From contig CM020512.1 of the NCBI GenBank assembly GCA_009823395.1, forward strand, positions 5,709,405 to 5,773,404: a DNA stretch of 64,000 bases, written 5' to 3'. The stretch is from Thamnaconus septentrionalis. Lineage: Eukaryota; Chordata; Actinopteri; Tetraodontiformes; Monacanthidae. This document shows positions 13,477 to 26,400 of this stretch, in pieces. The notes under the pieces were generated by a model that ran no database searches, was not told the origin of the DNA, and was given only the letters and a program-made list of their open reading frames with translations. Made by a program: the position numbers and the translations under genes. Every line of letters starts with the position of its first letter. Position 1 is the stretch's first letter.

Positions 13477-16400
13477 CGTGTCTTGCGTTTCGTAAGTCGT
13501 CCATATTTATGATCCAGTTCTTACATAAGCCTCAGATCTGGTTCAGTGTGTCTTCGCCAGACCAGCCGAGGAGCAGCAGGGAGAGGTGGAGGAGGAGGGG
13601 GAGGAGGAGGAGGAGGAAGGTAGAAAGTGAAGTGCGGGCAGATTAAATGAGCAAGACGAGACGAGAAAGTGGGAACTTGGAGAAGTTTGGAGAGGGATTA
13701 AATGATCCGGCAGATAAATCAGATCAGAAGCTTTATCGCAGGATGAGGAGCATCGCCAGAGAGTTCTGCTCGATTGAGCAGATAAATTAAAGCCTTAATT
13801 TGTTTTCAGGCAAAAACAGTCAAAATGTCATATTTCTCCGTTGGTGGAATGGGCAATTTGTTTTATTAATGGTGACAGGAGGTTTTGTCGCATCGGAAAC
13901 AAACATGGAAGGTCCTGCAAAAGTTCACCTCACCCATGTTGTTCATTAATAGCGTGTCTCTATTCTCAAGCTCTAGAGTCAACAGTAGTGAGTAAAGTTC
14001 ATTGCTTGGTTGTTTTGATGAATCACCCGGCGGCTGCCCCACTGGAGTCCAGGCTTTAAATCAGTTTTAATTTAAGCCAATTAAAAAGTGGAATATCTTG
14101 CTGTATGTCGGTGTGCGTGGACTGTGCAGCACAGAGAGTCAAACAGCGGCAGTGAAGAGACCTGCTCGCCCGGAGGCTTTGTTCGTCGGCTTTATTGCTG
14201 CGCATTTGCCTATCCTAACAAGAGCTTTGTTACGCAGCGAGCCGTCGTGTTGCCGCTTCTACCCGGGCAACACTTGTTGGTCCCCCCCCCCCACGGCCAC
14301 GACGTTTGACTGCACGGGCGCGACCCGCCGCCCGCATCTGCTCCCGCGCCGCCTCAAATGGAGCAGAACACAGAGCGCGAGGATGCAGCGTTGCCACTTT
14401 CAAAGCGGCCTCGGAACAGAATTCTCTGGATGTTTTTAATAACTGTCTTTATTTCTCTCTCTCTCCCTCCGTCCGCCACAGACCAGTCCCACAGCGCCTC
14501 CCTCAGCTCGGAGAATGACGCTCAGGGAGGCGACTCGGCGGCGTGGCAGCAGTGCACCCTCCCCATCTACCTCACCTTCGGAGGAGATGCCGGCCCACCC
14601 GCCTCCCTCCCAGCAGGGCCCGCGGCCCCCCCGCACCAGGCCCGCCAGCCAGAGCCCCGCCCCTCCCTCCGCCCTGACGGGGACCAAGAAGAGGGGCTCC
14701 AAGCCGGTCCACATGAGGCGCAACATCAGGTACGTCGGCCGCTCGCTCCAGGAGACCCAGCCACACTTGAATAGAGCAAGTTCACTGAACCTGACTATAA
14801 AATAAGTTTACATCAAGTCACCCTGTTAAAATCCCAAATCCAGCCAAACAAAATATCCCTGTTACTTGAAGGACCAGTTTGTAGCATTTAAAGAGAACTA
14901 TTGGCACGAAAGCACGGGCACTTTTAATAGCTGATATGGTGCCGTGTTGCACCGTATCAGCTCGGCATCGCAGCTGCTGTGAGAAAGACGCGGCGCCAGC
15001 AAAGTGGGATTAACATTAACATTTGTTTGCAATATGCTCTGCGAAGCTGCTAAATCCTACACACTGCACCTCTCCAACGGCTCGGTTCGACTGACTCACC
15101 GTTTGCCGAGCAACTAACCGATGATTCACTGTTAACCAACTCTCACTTGTCTCAGTCGGCGCCGGCTGAACTCGAGCTGCAGTCATTGTTTGACTCAGAA
15201 AATTGTTGATTTTTTTTTTTTTGAGAGAGAGAGAGAGAAGAAGCAGAAGGAAAAAAGACTGGCCGCAGCCCGCAACTCAGTGCTGACGAAGCCTGCCAGT
15301 CAAGGATGAGTCGGCTCTTCATAGTGTCTGCGCACGCACTCTGCCCATAAACTGCAATCATGCGTGAAGCATTATAATAAAAATTGCATAAACAAGCGAT
15401 TGTGCGGTGATTTGAAGGCCGTCGTGTTTCGAGGTGGTGTGACGTTTGCAATAAAAACTGGCCACGTCACTTCTTGACCTTTAGGGGGCGGCGGAAGTCA
15501 AAAAAACAAGCCGCCCACTCAGAGCTCACATCCACCCAATCAGAAGTCGTGCCATGAGGTTGCGGCGCCAGGACCCAGTGGGAAGTATTCCTTCTCTGCA
15601 TTCCTCTGAGCCGACCTGTGCCACTGTTCCGCGCGTTTATGAAACCCGTCCGTTCTCGGCTCTGCGGAGATCGACAGTTTTCCACCAGCGGGTCCGTCAG
15701 GCTGTTTGGAACCTGGCTTTTGCAGCCAACATCGTCTCCGTGTCCAGGGGAAAACTGAGCCGCAGCCAAGCGAGCTCTGAGTCACGCTCCTGACTCATTC
15801 CACTCTGCCCAAATATTGAATAAATAGTGATTAACGCAGCTGCGAACAATTTACCGTTTCATTTGCCCGTCATAATACATTTTGGCGCGACGGCGCGAGC
15901 GGGGCCAGGGGATAAAACCACATGTCACTGGATCACGTCATGAAACACACCACCGTCTGCGGTGGCTCGTCTCACCTCGCAGGAAGTTACTGAGGGAGCA
16001 TCAGCTGGAGGCCGTGACCAAAGCCGCCCAGCAGGAGGAGCTGCAGAGGAGGCGACGGCTGGAGCAGCAGAGGCAGGAGGACTCGGCGCAGCTGCCGCCC
16101 GAATACACCACCGGTGAGGACTGGGAGCGACGTGTTGCACTCTGAGTGGTGTAACACCAACAGGCTAAGCTGCGGAGGTCCAGTTTGTTGCGTGCCAACC
16201 TTGTTGATTTTTTCTTTTTCCTCCCCCTTCTTCCACGCTTCCTGTCCCGCCTCCCCAGGCGACACTGCCAAGCACGTGTCGGCCGCGTCGCACCCCAAAG
16301 ACAAGAAGGCGCTCAGAGAGGAAGTGATCTGCCTGGACGACAGCAGCACCAGCGTCGGGGAGGAGGGCAGCAAGTCGGACGGTCCCACCGCGGCTCCCGC

Positions 16401-19400
16401 AGAACGCACACGCAAAACAGGTCAGGGCCACGCCGGCGGCTCACCGCCCTCTGATTTACACTTTAGTGCAATCAATTTTTTTTTAAGTGGCGATAATCTT
16501 TACTGTGCATTATTCAATTCCGCTTTATAGTCTTTATTGCAAAGTGCAGCTGTTTGTGTTGATAATTTAAGGTTCACGACGGTGACATGGTGCAGCCGAC
16601 ACATTGACTGTCTGCTCCTCGCCTTGACCACTGCTCATGTAAGTGGGCCAGTGGGTCGGTTGGCCCCGAAAGCAGATAAGGGGACACAGACACCTTGAAG
16701 CTTATTTATTACCCATCATCCCCTTGTAAGTGCTGGCCCGGCCTCGGCAGCTGGGCGAGGCCTCCAAAGAAGACGGGCGTTGGTTCTTCAGAATAGCAGC
16801 CGGAATGTTACAGTGGAAGATTTAAGAAATCACATGTAGCTTGTCTCCAAATTCACACTGAAAACAAAAGTCTGTGCTCAGGAAAAATAAATGTATTTGA
16901 TACTTCCAGACTTTCCGGCTGAGAAGATCATTTAGCTTTCATGAACAGTGGAGCCACTGTCTGAACCCCACAAAATTCAAATGAAAAGACAAATTGAAAT
17001 CAGCCCTTGGATCAAATCGGAATGAAAACACACAGCTGCTTTCATCTTTTCTTTTGCCGACCTTTAAAGACAACATCGACCTAATCAAAGGGTTTTATTT
17101 TTTTATGAACATGCGTTATGATTGATAATATTCAAACCCCTCAGCTGCCTCTTCAAACGGCAGCACATAAAAGTGTCTCTGCCTTGTTTCTGTCACATTA
17201 CACCCAAAATGACCCGGGTCTGCTGCAGCCTCCGGAGAGTCTGGAGTGTCCCCACAGTTCAAGGCCTGGCTCTCTTGAAAGGTCCCAGATTAACACAGTT
17301 TTCTGAGTCAGTGAATCAGCCTCACACCATTCTAAAAAAAAAACCCCGCAAATTTACCCCTCTGTTTACAGCCTCCTGCGAAAACTTGCCCGCTGGAGGC
17401 GGGAGGTGATGACGATGCGCATTTAATTCCTCGACAAAACTCAGCAGCGCGGCGGTGGATTTTTCTTTTAATTCAGAGGGCGAGCAACCTCGCCAACAGC
17501 CTCTTCTGGAAATATCCAAACCCAATTAGCGGACGCCTCCCCGCGTTCCCTTGAGCAGGCGAGGTCAAAACCCCCCTATGTGTTTGTGCTCGTCCCCGCC
17601 CGTCCCCTTCTATTTCGTAGATAAGCTGCCATGTGCATCAGAATATTTCAACAGCTCCGCCGGGTACATGATGTACTTCCTTATTGCCTGAGCGCGCGCG
17701 CGCACACACACACAGAATAGCAGGACAACAGCGCACACACTTACGCACTTTCAGCCAGAGATAAAGGCGCATGTTCCGTCTGAGGCAAGCTGAACACACA
17801 CACACACACACACACACACTTGGCTGAGAGAGTGATAGCGGTGAGACGGACAGATGACGGACAGATGAGATGTCCATTTGGAGGCTGAGAAAGACAAAAA
17901 GTTGGAGTGCGGAGGGATGAATGGCGGGGTGTCTGTGGGGCAGATCAGAGCGGCTCTGTGGAGCAATAAAGCTGGCTAATCCTGGTTACGAGCCAGGACA
18001 CACACAACGAACTAGCGCGCACACACACACACACACACACACACTCTTGCAATGGCACAGTGACATTTCTAGTTGGGGTTGCATAACCAGTCTCCCCCTC
18101 CACTTTAATCCTACTTGTATAACCAGCCATTCACTGCAGTTATATAAGCTTTCTCTCTCTCTCCCTCTCTCCCTCTATCTTCATACAAACTAACATACTG
18201 GCACACACGCACACACACACACACACATATGCCCCTTCCCGCCCTACCCTCACAGACGGCTTGTGTAACTCTCACCACTTGATACCGGTGACGTTGAGCT
18301 CCTTTTTTTATCAGACATAGATTTCAATCTTTACACACACACACACACACACAGTGATGTTCATTTTTGCCGTGATGTCACAAGCGTTGTGCAGTTCTCC
18401 AACGAAGGCCAACAGGATGCACGGTGAAGCTGCTGCAGGTCCCAAAAAACATTTAGGGCCCGAGGCGGCGGGCGACAAGTCTCAGATTATCGTCTCTGGC
18501 TAAAGGCCTATTGTGCGGCATTTAGGGGGGACCATTGGCATGAAATGGAGCGGAAAGTACGTGTGCATGTCCCAGTTGCATCAAGTCGTGATAAGTAAAT
18601 AACTGCAGTGTTTTCTTTTTTTTTTTTTTTGCGAGTTATAATATGCTTTTATACTTGCATAAGCAGCAGGTCCACTTGTGAGGTGGCAGCAACATTGAGC
18701 CTCCTTGTGTGTTTACAGCAGCCCAGAAGGTGGATCACCTCTGGGTTTCATGACTTTATTCTGGCATCACAGCTGCTTTATTAAAAATGGACCAGATCAG
18801 GAAACAGTTGGCAGTCCAACCATTAAATGCTACTAGATCTTACACACTGGGGCTCAGTTTAAAAATAACCTCTAATAAATACTTACATTTTTTACTTTTA
18901 AATATTTCTCATCAACGTTCCCTTACGAATATTTGGGGAATATTGATGATTTCTCTATTAACGAGAAATATTTTAAATACTTTTAAACATTTCTCATTAA
19001 TATTCCCTTATGAAACCTGTCGGCCGGCAGTTTTTTCCTCTTTATCAACAAAAAAGTTGTGATGGTTCCCATGGAGGGCCGTCTGGAGTGTTTATTTCAT
19101 TGACTTCTATCTCATCTGCATCCACTTCCTGTGTACAGATGTGATCAATCTGAGCTCCGGCGAGGACGACCGCATCCGCCACAGCAAGAAGAAGAAGAAG
19201 GACAAGGAGGAGAGGGAGCAGGTAGAGGCCGTGAGCGAGCCGAGCGGAGCGCACACCAACGACGCCTTAAACCAGCCAGACGCCGAGGGCAGAGTGCTGG
19301 TCAACTTCAACCACCCGGCCGGCGAGAAGGACATCTTCCTGTCGCCTCAGCTGGCCCGAGCTGTCAAACCCCACCAGGTATCTTCACTCGCTCGCTGTGT

Positions 19401-20389
19401 CTTATTTATCTCTTATCCTCTATTTCTCTTTATTATTAATTCTGTCTTTCCCCAGGTGGGCGGGATCCGCTTCCTGTACGACAACCTGGTGGAGTCGCTG
19501 GAGCGCTTCGGAAGCAGCAGCGGCTTCGGCTGCCTCCTGGCCCACAGCATGGGCCTGGGCAAGACGCTGCAGGCCATCTCCTTCATCGACGTCCTCTTCA
19601 GACACACGCAGGCCCACACCGTGCTCGCCATTGTGCCGGTAAGCACCGTCCCAGTGCCGCGGCTCCAGCCGAGCGAGAAGGAATCCGATGAGATTTGAAG
19701 ATGACGGATAGCCAGAGTTGAGAAGTGCAGTCGTCGGGCACAACGAGTTTGTTGCCTTGTCGGAAGGATGGAAATTTAGGTCAAGTTATTTTGACCTACA
19801 TATCCTACATGTCTGCAGGGGCAGGGACCTAGCCATCCTATCATAGGACATCCAAAAACAAGTTAATAAGGAAGTCTATTTAAAATCAAATGTTAACTTA
19901 CAATAAAACTAAGATACATGTGAATCAACTGCAAAAATGGAGCTAAAAGTGCAGCTAAAAATGGAAAGTCTAGAATTGATTCAACCGATTCCACACGATT
20001 GCACAACTCGAAACGATGAACTCTCCTTCACAACTCCTCCTTCTCGTTGTCGCTGTGTGAATTCCAGGTGAACACGTTGCAGAACTGGCTGTCAGAGTTC
20101 AACATGTGGGTGCCGCCCGCCGAGGCGCTGCCTGCAGACATGGACCCGGGCGTGCTGACGCCCCGCAGCTTCAAGGTGCACATCCTCAACGACGAGCACA
20201 AGTGAGTGGCGGCCGCAGCAACGCTGTGGCTCATTGGCACGAGATCGTTCTCGCTGGTCTTCTCCTCGATTAGGCAATTTGAAAGTCACCCGGCGATGGA
20301 TTTGACAAATACAGAGAAAAGAAAATGTTGTTAAAGAGACTCTGTGGTCCTCATGACCTGCTGCTGAGCTCAGATCACCATCTGGCTTC

Positions 20390-20421
<32 letters not shown>

Positions 20422-23400
20422 AACGTGGCACGATGGTTGTGTAAATCCATCATGTCGGCTCTGTTGGAAAGTGACACAGTGACCTCATTTGATCTTTTCA
20501 GGAACTACAGAATAAACTAGATTCTATTATACTTTATTTAGTTTATCCAACATCAATGTCATGATTCTAATTATTGACTTTTCACGATTACATCATCTGA
20601 ATTCTGCACAGAAATAACTTGTTTTTTTCCTATTAAAATATTGTTTTGAGTAGATTATATTGTACTTAGATGAACAAGTTTCGAAAAAATATAACATTCA
20701 GAGAGTGGCATGAAAGAAACCGAAAGAGATTGGTAGCAATAAAGGCAACTGACATAAAACAGAAGAAACAGAAGACACTTCACTTTCACTTCACATTAAG
20801 ATAAAAATGGTGATCGGTGACTTATTCTGTCTCTCCTCGCGTGTCCCCAGAAACACCGCCGCCAGGGCCAAGGTGGTGGAGGACTGGAGCCGGGACGGCG
20901 GCGTGCTGCTGATGGGCTACGAGATGTACCGCCTCCTGTCACTGAAGAAGAGCTTCGTGGCCGGGAGGAAGAAGAAGAGCAAGAAGACGATGGGGCCGGT
21001 GGTCATCGACCTGGACGAGGAGGACAGGCAGCAGGAGCTGCTCAAAGGTAGGGAGGGGAGGAGCTTAAAATGAGGCGGGGACGTACGCTGTGATCCACGG
21101 TAGGATGTCGCTCACGACTGGCGCCCCTGCCCCAGGTATCGAGAGGGCCTTGTCCCGGCCCGGCCCGGACGTGGTGATCTGTGACGAAGGCCACCGCATC
21201 AAGAACTGCCACGCCAACACGTCGCAGGCCCTCAAGAACATCCGCACCAAGCGCCGCGTGGTCCTCACCGGCTACCCGCTCCAGAACAACCTGATCGAGT
21301 ACTGGTGCATGGTGGACTTCGTGCGACCCAACTTCCTGGGTGTGTGGCCCGTTTTAGTCGCTTTCGGCCCCATTCGTTCCCCTTTGGTTGTTCTCGCCGC
21401 TGACCTTCTCGCTGGAATTCCAGGCACGCGGCAGGAGTTCAGCAACATGTTCGAGCGGCCCATTCTGAACGGGCAGTGTGTGGACAGCACGCCACATGAC
21501 CTCCAGCTGATGAGGTACAGGAGCCACGTCCTGCACAGCCTGCTGGAGGGCTTCGTACAGAGGTGAGTCCCGGGAACGTCAGTGACATGGCAACCATGAG
21601 ACACTGAAGCTCCCACGTTAATCTTTTCACTGTGGTGGCATAGACTGGATGGAATAACTACCAAAAAACTCTGGAGAAAGTATTTGTTTAAAGCCTCCTA
21701 CACAACAAAACTCTTACAGCTATACAGTTTGTTGTGTGTGGTGCTTTCTAATACAGGTATCCAGCAGGATTAATTATTCAAAATCCCCTACAGAGCAACA
21801 GTAGAACAGTGTCTTAAATGTGTTTATTTTTGTATTACGGTCTATGGGAAAAATGCTTATTGCATCCATGGGATTTTTTTTTGCTGCAGTACCTCGAGTG
21901 GCCACTGGGAAAAACAGGCGCGCCGCCATACTGCCAGTCCAGTATCCAGTTTTTAAAATACATCTATGCTCTCTCTTGCCTCAGACGAGGCCATGACGTC
22001 CTGAAGGACCAGCTGCCCTCCAAACAGGAACACGTGATCCTGGTGCGTCTGTCCCCCCTCCAGAGGGCGCTCTACACCGAGTTCATGAGCCGCTTCAAGG
22101 AGGCAGGAAACAGCGGCTGGCTCAGCCTGAACCCTCTGAAGGCCTTCTGCGTTTGCTGCAAGGTGAGGAGGGGGGGGTGTGTGTGCGCGCGCATTTGTGC
22201 TTGTGCATGTGTGTGTGTGTGTGTGTGTAAAACAGATAACTTCCTGGTCATTCATCACCCGTGTCGCATGCCTGCAGATCTGGAACCACCCGGACGTGCT
22301 GTACGAGGCCTTGCAGAAGGAGAACCTGGCCAGTGAGCAGGACCTGGACCTTGATGACATCACCCCCACCTCCTCCTCCACCACCCCCAGTGCCACCGGC
22401 GCCACATCAACAGGCGCCACACAGGGCTCCGCCGTGCCCAGCCAGGAGCCCAAACCCCTGGAGGCTCCGCCCCCCCTGGGTGGACTGAGTCTGAACCAGC
22501 TGCAGGAGAGAGCCAACCAGGTCATCACCTATGAATGGGTACGCAGGAGGACAACTCACATCACAGTCTTCATCATTTTTGTGTGTTACCACCAATGTAA
22601 ATTCATAATAAACTGCACAGAGCAAAGGTTAAATACTGAAGTGTCATTTACACATGTGCTCCCATCTGCCAAACAGCAGACCGAGGTGCCTGCATCTTAT
22701 CAGCTCATCTGCCCGGGTTAAAGTGATGAATTTCAATACGTTCCGCCTCTCTCTGATCCGTTTCCGCCGCCAGGCAAAGGACGTCATGTGTGACTACAAG
22801 CCGGGCCTCCTGGAGAACTCTGCCAAAATGGTGCTGCTGTTCCACCTGATCGAGGAGAGCGTCAGGACCGGAGACAAACTCCTCGTCTTCAGGTGGGAGA
22901 TCGGACAAACAAGAGCGTGTCACATGTTCTTAACCCAATGCTGTTTCGCTGATTTTTTTTTAAAACCTGTATGCAGTCAGAGTTTGTCCACGCTGACGGT
23001 CATTGAGGACTTTCTGGCCAAGAGGCCGGTTCCCCCGTCACCCAACGGAGACAGACCCAACCAGAACTGGGTCCGAAACCTCAACTACTACAGTGAGTCC
23101 GCTACTCATTACATTAGATGTAGACAGGTTAATATGGTTCAATACTTTACTTGCTGCTGTGCTCAAACTGTGGCACAAACGTTCTTGATGACACAGCCAT
23201 TGACTTACAGTGAGTGCTGCCACCTGCTGGTGTGTCTTGGCTTAACAGCAGGAAGGAGATTAATTTTACTTGTTAAGTTGACTTTTGCTGTACATAAATA
23301 TTAACAGATGAAGAATGATACTTAAAGATGAACCCCTCCTTTGTTTCCTGTGTTTCCCGAAGGACTGGACGGAAGTACAACCGCTTCAGAGAGAGAGCGA

Positions 23401-26400
23401 CTGATCAACCAGTTCAATGACCCATCCAACACCTCCGCCTGGGTCTTCCTGCTGTCCACCAGGTGACGCAGCACACAGACTCTTTGCTACTTTCCTACTC
23501 GACCCAAAGTAAACTTAAGATCCAACCTGAAGCTGACAAAAACCTGATGGTCGACCTCTGCCGAACCCGCAGGGCTGGTGGTCTGGGCGTGAACCTGATC
23601 GGCGCCAACCGCGTGGTGGTGTTCGACGCCTCCTGGAACCCGTGCCACGACGCCCAGGCCGTGTGCAGGGTGTACCGCTACGGCCAGAGGAAGCCCTGCC
23701 ACATCTACCGGCTGGTGTGCGACTTCACGCTGGAGAAGAAGATCTACGACCGGCAAATCTCCAAACAGGGCATGTCAGGTGAGACCTCCCTCACTGAAGG
23801 AAAACAAAACTGCTAGCTGCTGTGTGTTTTTTTTCCCCCTGCGTCACCGTTCCTCTGCTCCTCTTCCCGTCAGACCGCGTGGTGGACGACCTGAACCCTG
23901 TGCTGACCTTCACCAGGAGGGAGGTGGAGTCTCTGCTCCACTTTGTGGACGAGGAGCCAGAGCCGGAGCTGGTGGAGCTGCAGCCCCAGAGCTGCATGGA
24001 GGGCGTCCTGAGGAAGGCGCTGCACCTCTTCCCCCACCTCATCACCAAGGTAGGTCGTGGCAGCTGCAAAACACTGTCCTCACACTCCCCCTAATGGTCC
24101 TTACATGTATTACATGCAAAGGCTATTTTTCCACTTTTTATGTCAACGGCGCAGGTTTAGGAAGGTGATGATTTTACTAAAACAGGCTGCACTTTAAGAC
24201 TTAGAAGTCCTCCAGAAAACATCAGGCACTAGAACCCTGGAGCAGTTTTGGACCAGCTATGCACTATATTTATAACTTTTGAGCTGTCTCATGATGCCCC
24301 GGCGTGTCTGCGGCTGGATGAGTCATCTTGTCATTAACGACGACCTGCCGAAAAACCTGTAATGGAGGTGCATCAGGCGGTCACAACAAAAGCTGAGCTC
24401 AGATTTTCATAAAGGTGTTCACCACGACGACTCATGGTGTCGCGCTTGATCGTCTTGAACGTGGAAAGCAGTGATTTCGTGTTTGCTGATGTGATCGTTT
24501 TAAGGAGCAACAACATCTCTCTGTTTTTCTTCCTGCCTTCCTCCACCCACCACCTTCTCCTCTTCCGCCCTGCAGCAACCCTTCCCCCACGAGTCCCTGC
24601 TGATGGACCGCAGGGAGCTGCGGCTGAGCCGGGACGAGAAGAGAGCGGCCAGGAAGGGCTACGAGGAGGAGAAGAGGGCGTCGGTTCCGTACACGCGCCC
24701 CTCCTACGCTCACTACTACCCCGCCAGCGACCAGAGCCTCACCAACATCCCTGCATTCAGCCAGAGGAACTGGTCAGTGACTCACGTAACTCGCTCAAAC
24801 ACGAGCGGGGAAAATAAACTTTTCCTTCCTCATGTTTATTCATTTGTAATTCTGATGCGTGACACATGCAAATCCCTCAATCTTTTTTTCTTATTATTCA
24901 GACCCTGTTTATAAGACAGTGAACACTGTTTTTGGCAAAGAATATTGAAGGTCAGTCGATTTTAATTTTTTATATTTCTTTAAATCTGTTCCTAGGCGCC
25001 CACCTCCACGTCCCGAAGAGAAGCCAGTGGCCAGCATCCGGCCCACTCAGTCGACTCCACTTCCCATGATGCCTCGGCAAGCCTCTGCTGGCTCCGCCTC
25101 CATTGACGACTCAACGGGAGGCTTCCCCGTCAACTGCCTGCAAAAGGCCGGAGTGTCTGTGCAGAAGATCGTCACCACGACTGGTAGGCAGCTGTTCCTT
25201 CGTCACCATCGCTCTTTTTTGGTTGTTTTACCTCAGCCACACTTTTAATTTTTTAATTTTGATTCTTCAGACATAGTGATCCCAGGAACCAACAGCTCAA
25301 CAGACGTCCAGGCCCGGATCACTGCAGGGGAGAGCATCCACATCATCAGAGGCACTAAAGGTTTGTGTTCCATTGTTTTCCCTTTGCTTTATTTTCGCAT
25401 CATGTGCGTTGAAACCACAAATGAAAGCATTTGCAGTGTTTATATTTGCATACATGCACAGACAGATTACTGTTTATTCACATCTTTCCTCTTGTGCATT
25501 GTAGGGACTTACATAAGGACGTCTGATGGCCGGATCTTTGCTGTCAGAGCAGCCAACAGGGCAAAAACTGCAGAAGAAGGTTCCGCAACACTTCCCCCTA
25601 CTGGTGAGATTGATGACTGCTTCTCAGATCTCCGGTCCAGTGAAGTTTGTCAAAGTAGCTGAGTTTAGTCAAGTCAAAGAAGTTAATAATGAGACATTTG
25701 GATATTACAGACTCAGAACTCTAATAACACTAAAACTCAAAAGTGTGTTTAAATAATTCTATGTTTTCCAGCAATTCTCATCTGACCCGTTTCTCTCACT
25801 CAGACTCCAAGATTCCAGAAAACCCGTCGACCAACGGCAGCAACGGCGCTCTGTCACCCAACGGGAAGCCGCAGGTGACCTCCAACTCGGTGCCCCGCCC
25901 TCTCTCACCTGACAGCCCCGAGATCATCGACGAGCTGCAGCGCTACGCGGGGGGCTCCAAGGAGCCGCCAGGGAGGGCGACGGAGAGCGGCAAGGGCAGC
26001 AGCCTGCCCCCGACCGCCGCCCCGACTTCCGTCATCCAAGCCACGGTGGACGCCGGCGCCGCCCAGGACCTGAGGACGGCCTCCAAGCGCAAGGCGTCCA
26101 CGCCGCCGTCCATCGACGAGCGTCCCGGCAAGCAGCAGCGCTCCTCGGCCTCCCGCAGCCTGCCGGGCTTCCCCTTCCCGCCCGGCTACGGCCTCCCTCC
26201 GCTGGGCCTCAACCCGGCCATGCTGGGCCACCCGCTCTTCATGGGGGCCGGCTCGCCCTACTTCCAGCCCCCTGGTGGCCAGCTGGGAGACCCCGGCTAC
26301 ATGTACCCGGAGCTGTTCGGCCCCGCCCCCTCCGCCTCCTCCTCCTCCTCGGCCACCACCACCTCCACCACCACCACCTCCTGCTCCTCCTCGGCGTCCG

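Larger units (their letters stand above)
3993..14481 (+). other. rad54l2: Intron 1 of rad54l2
   Basis: A 10.5-kb intron; the later introns are mostly under 1 kb. It contains a second CpG-rich promoter-like block (4440-4760), a long GT repeat (4937-5027), a 9-bp minisatellite (5658-5702), two strong polypyrimidine tracts (6320-6712 and 10860-11006) and many GT/CA repeats. I saw no exon with conserved protein sequence, but untranslated alternative first exons around 4490-5490 cannot be excluded. Confidence 0.6.
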
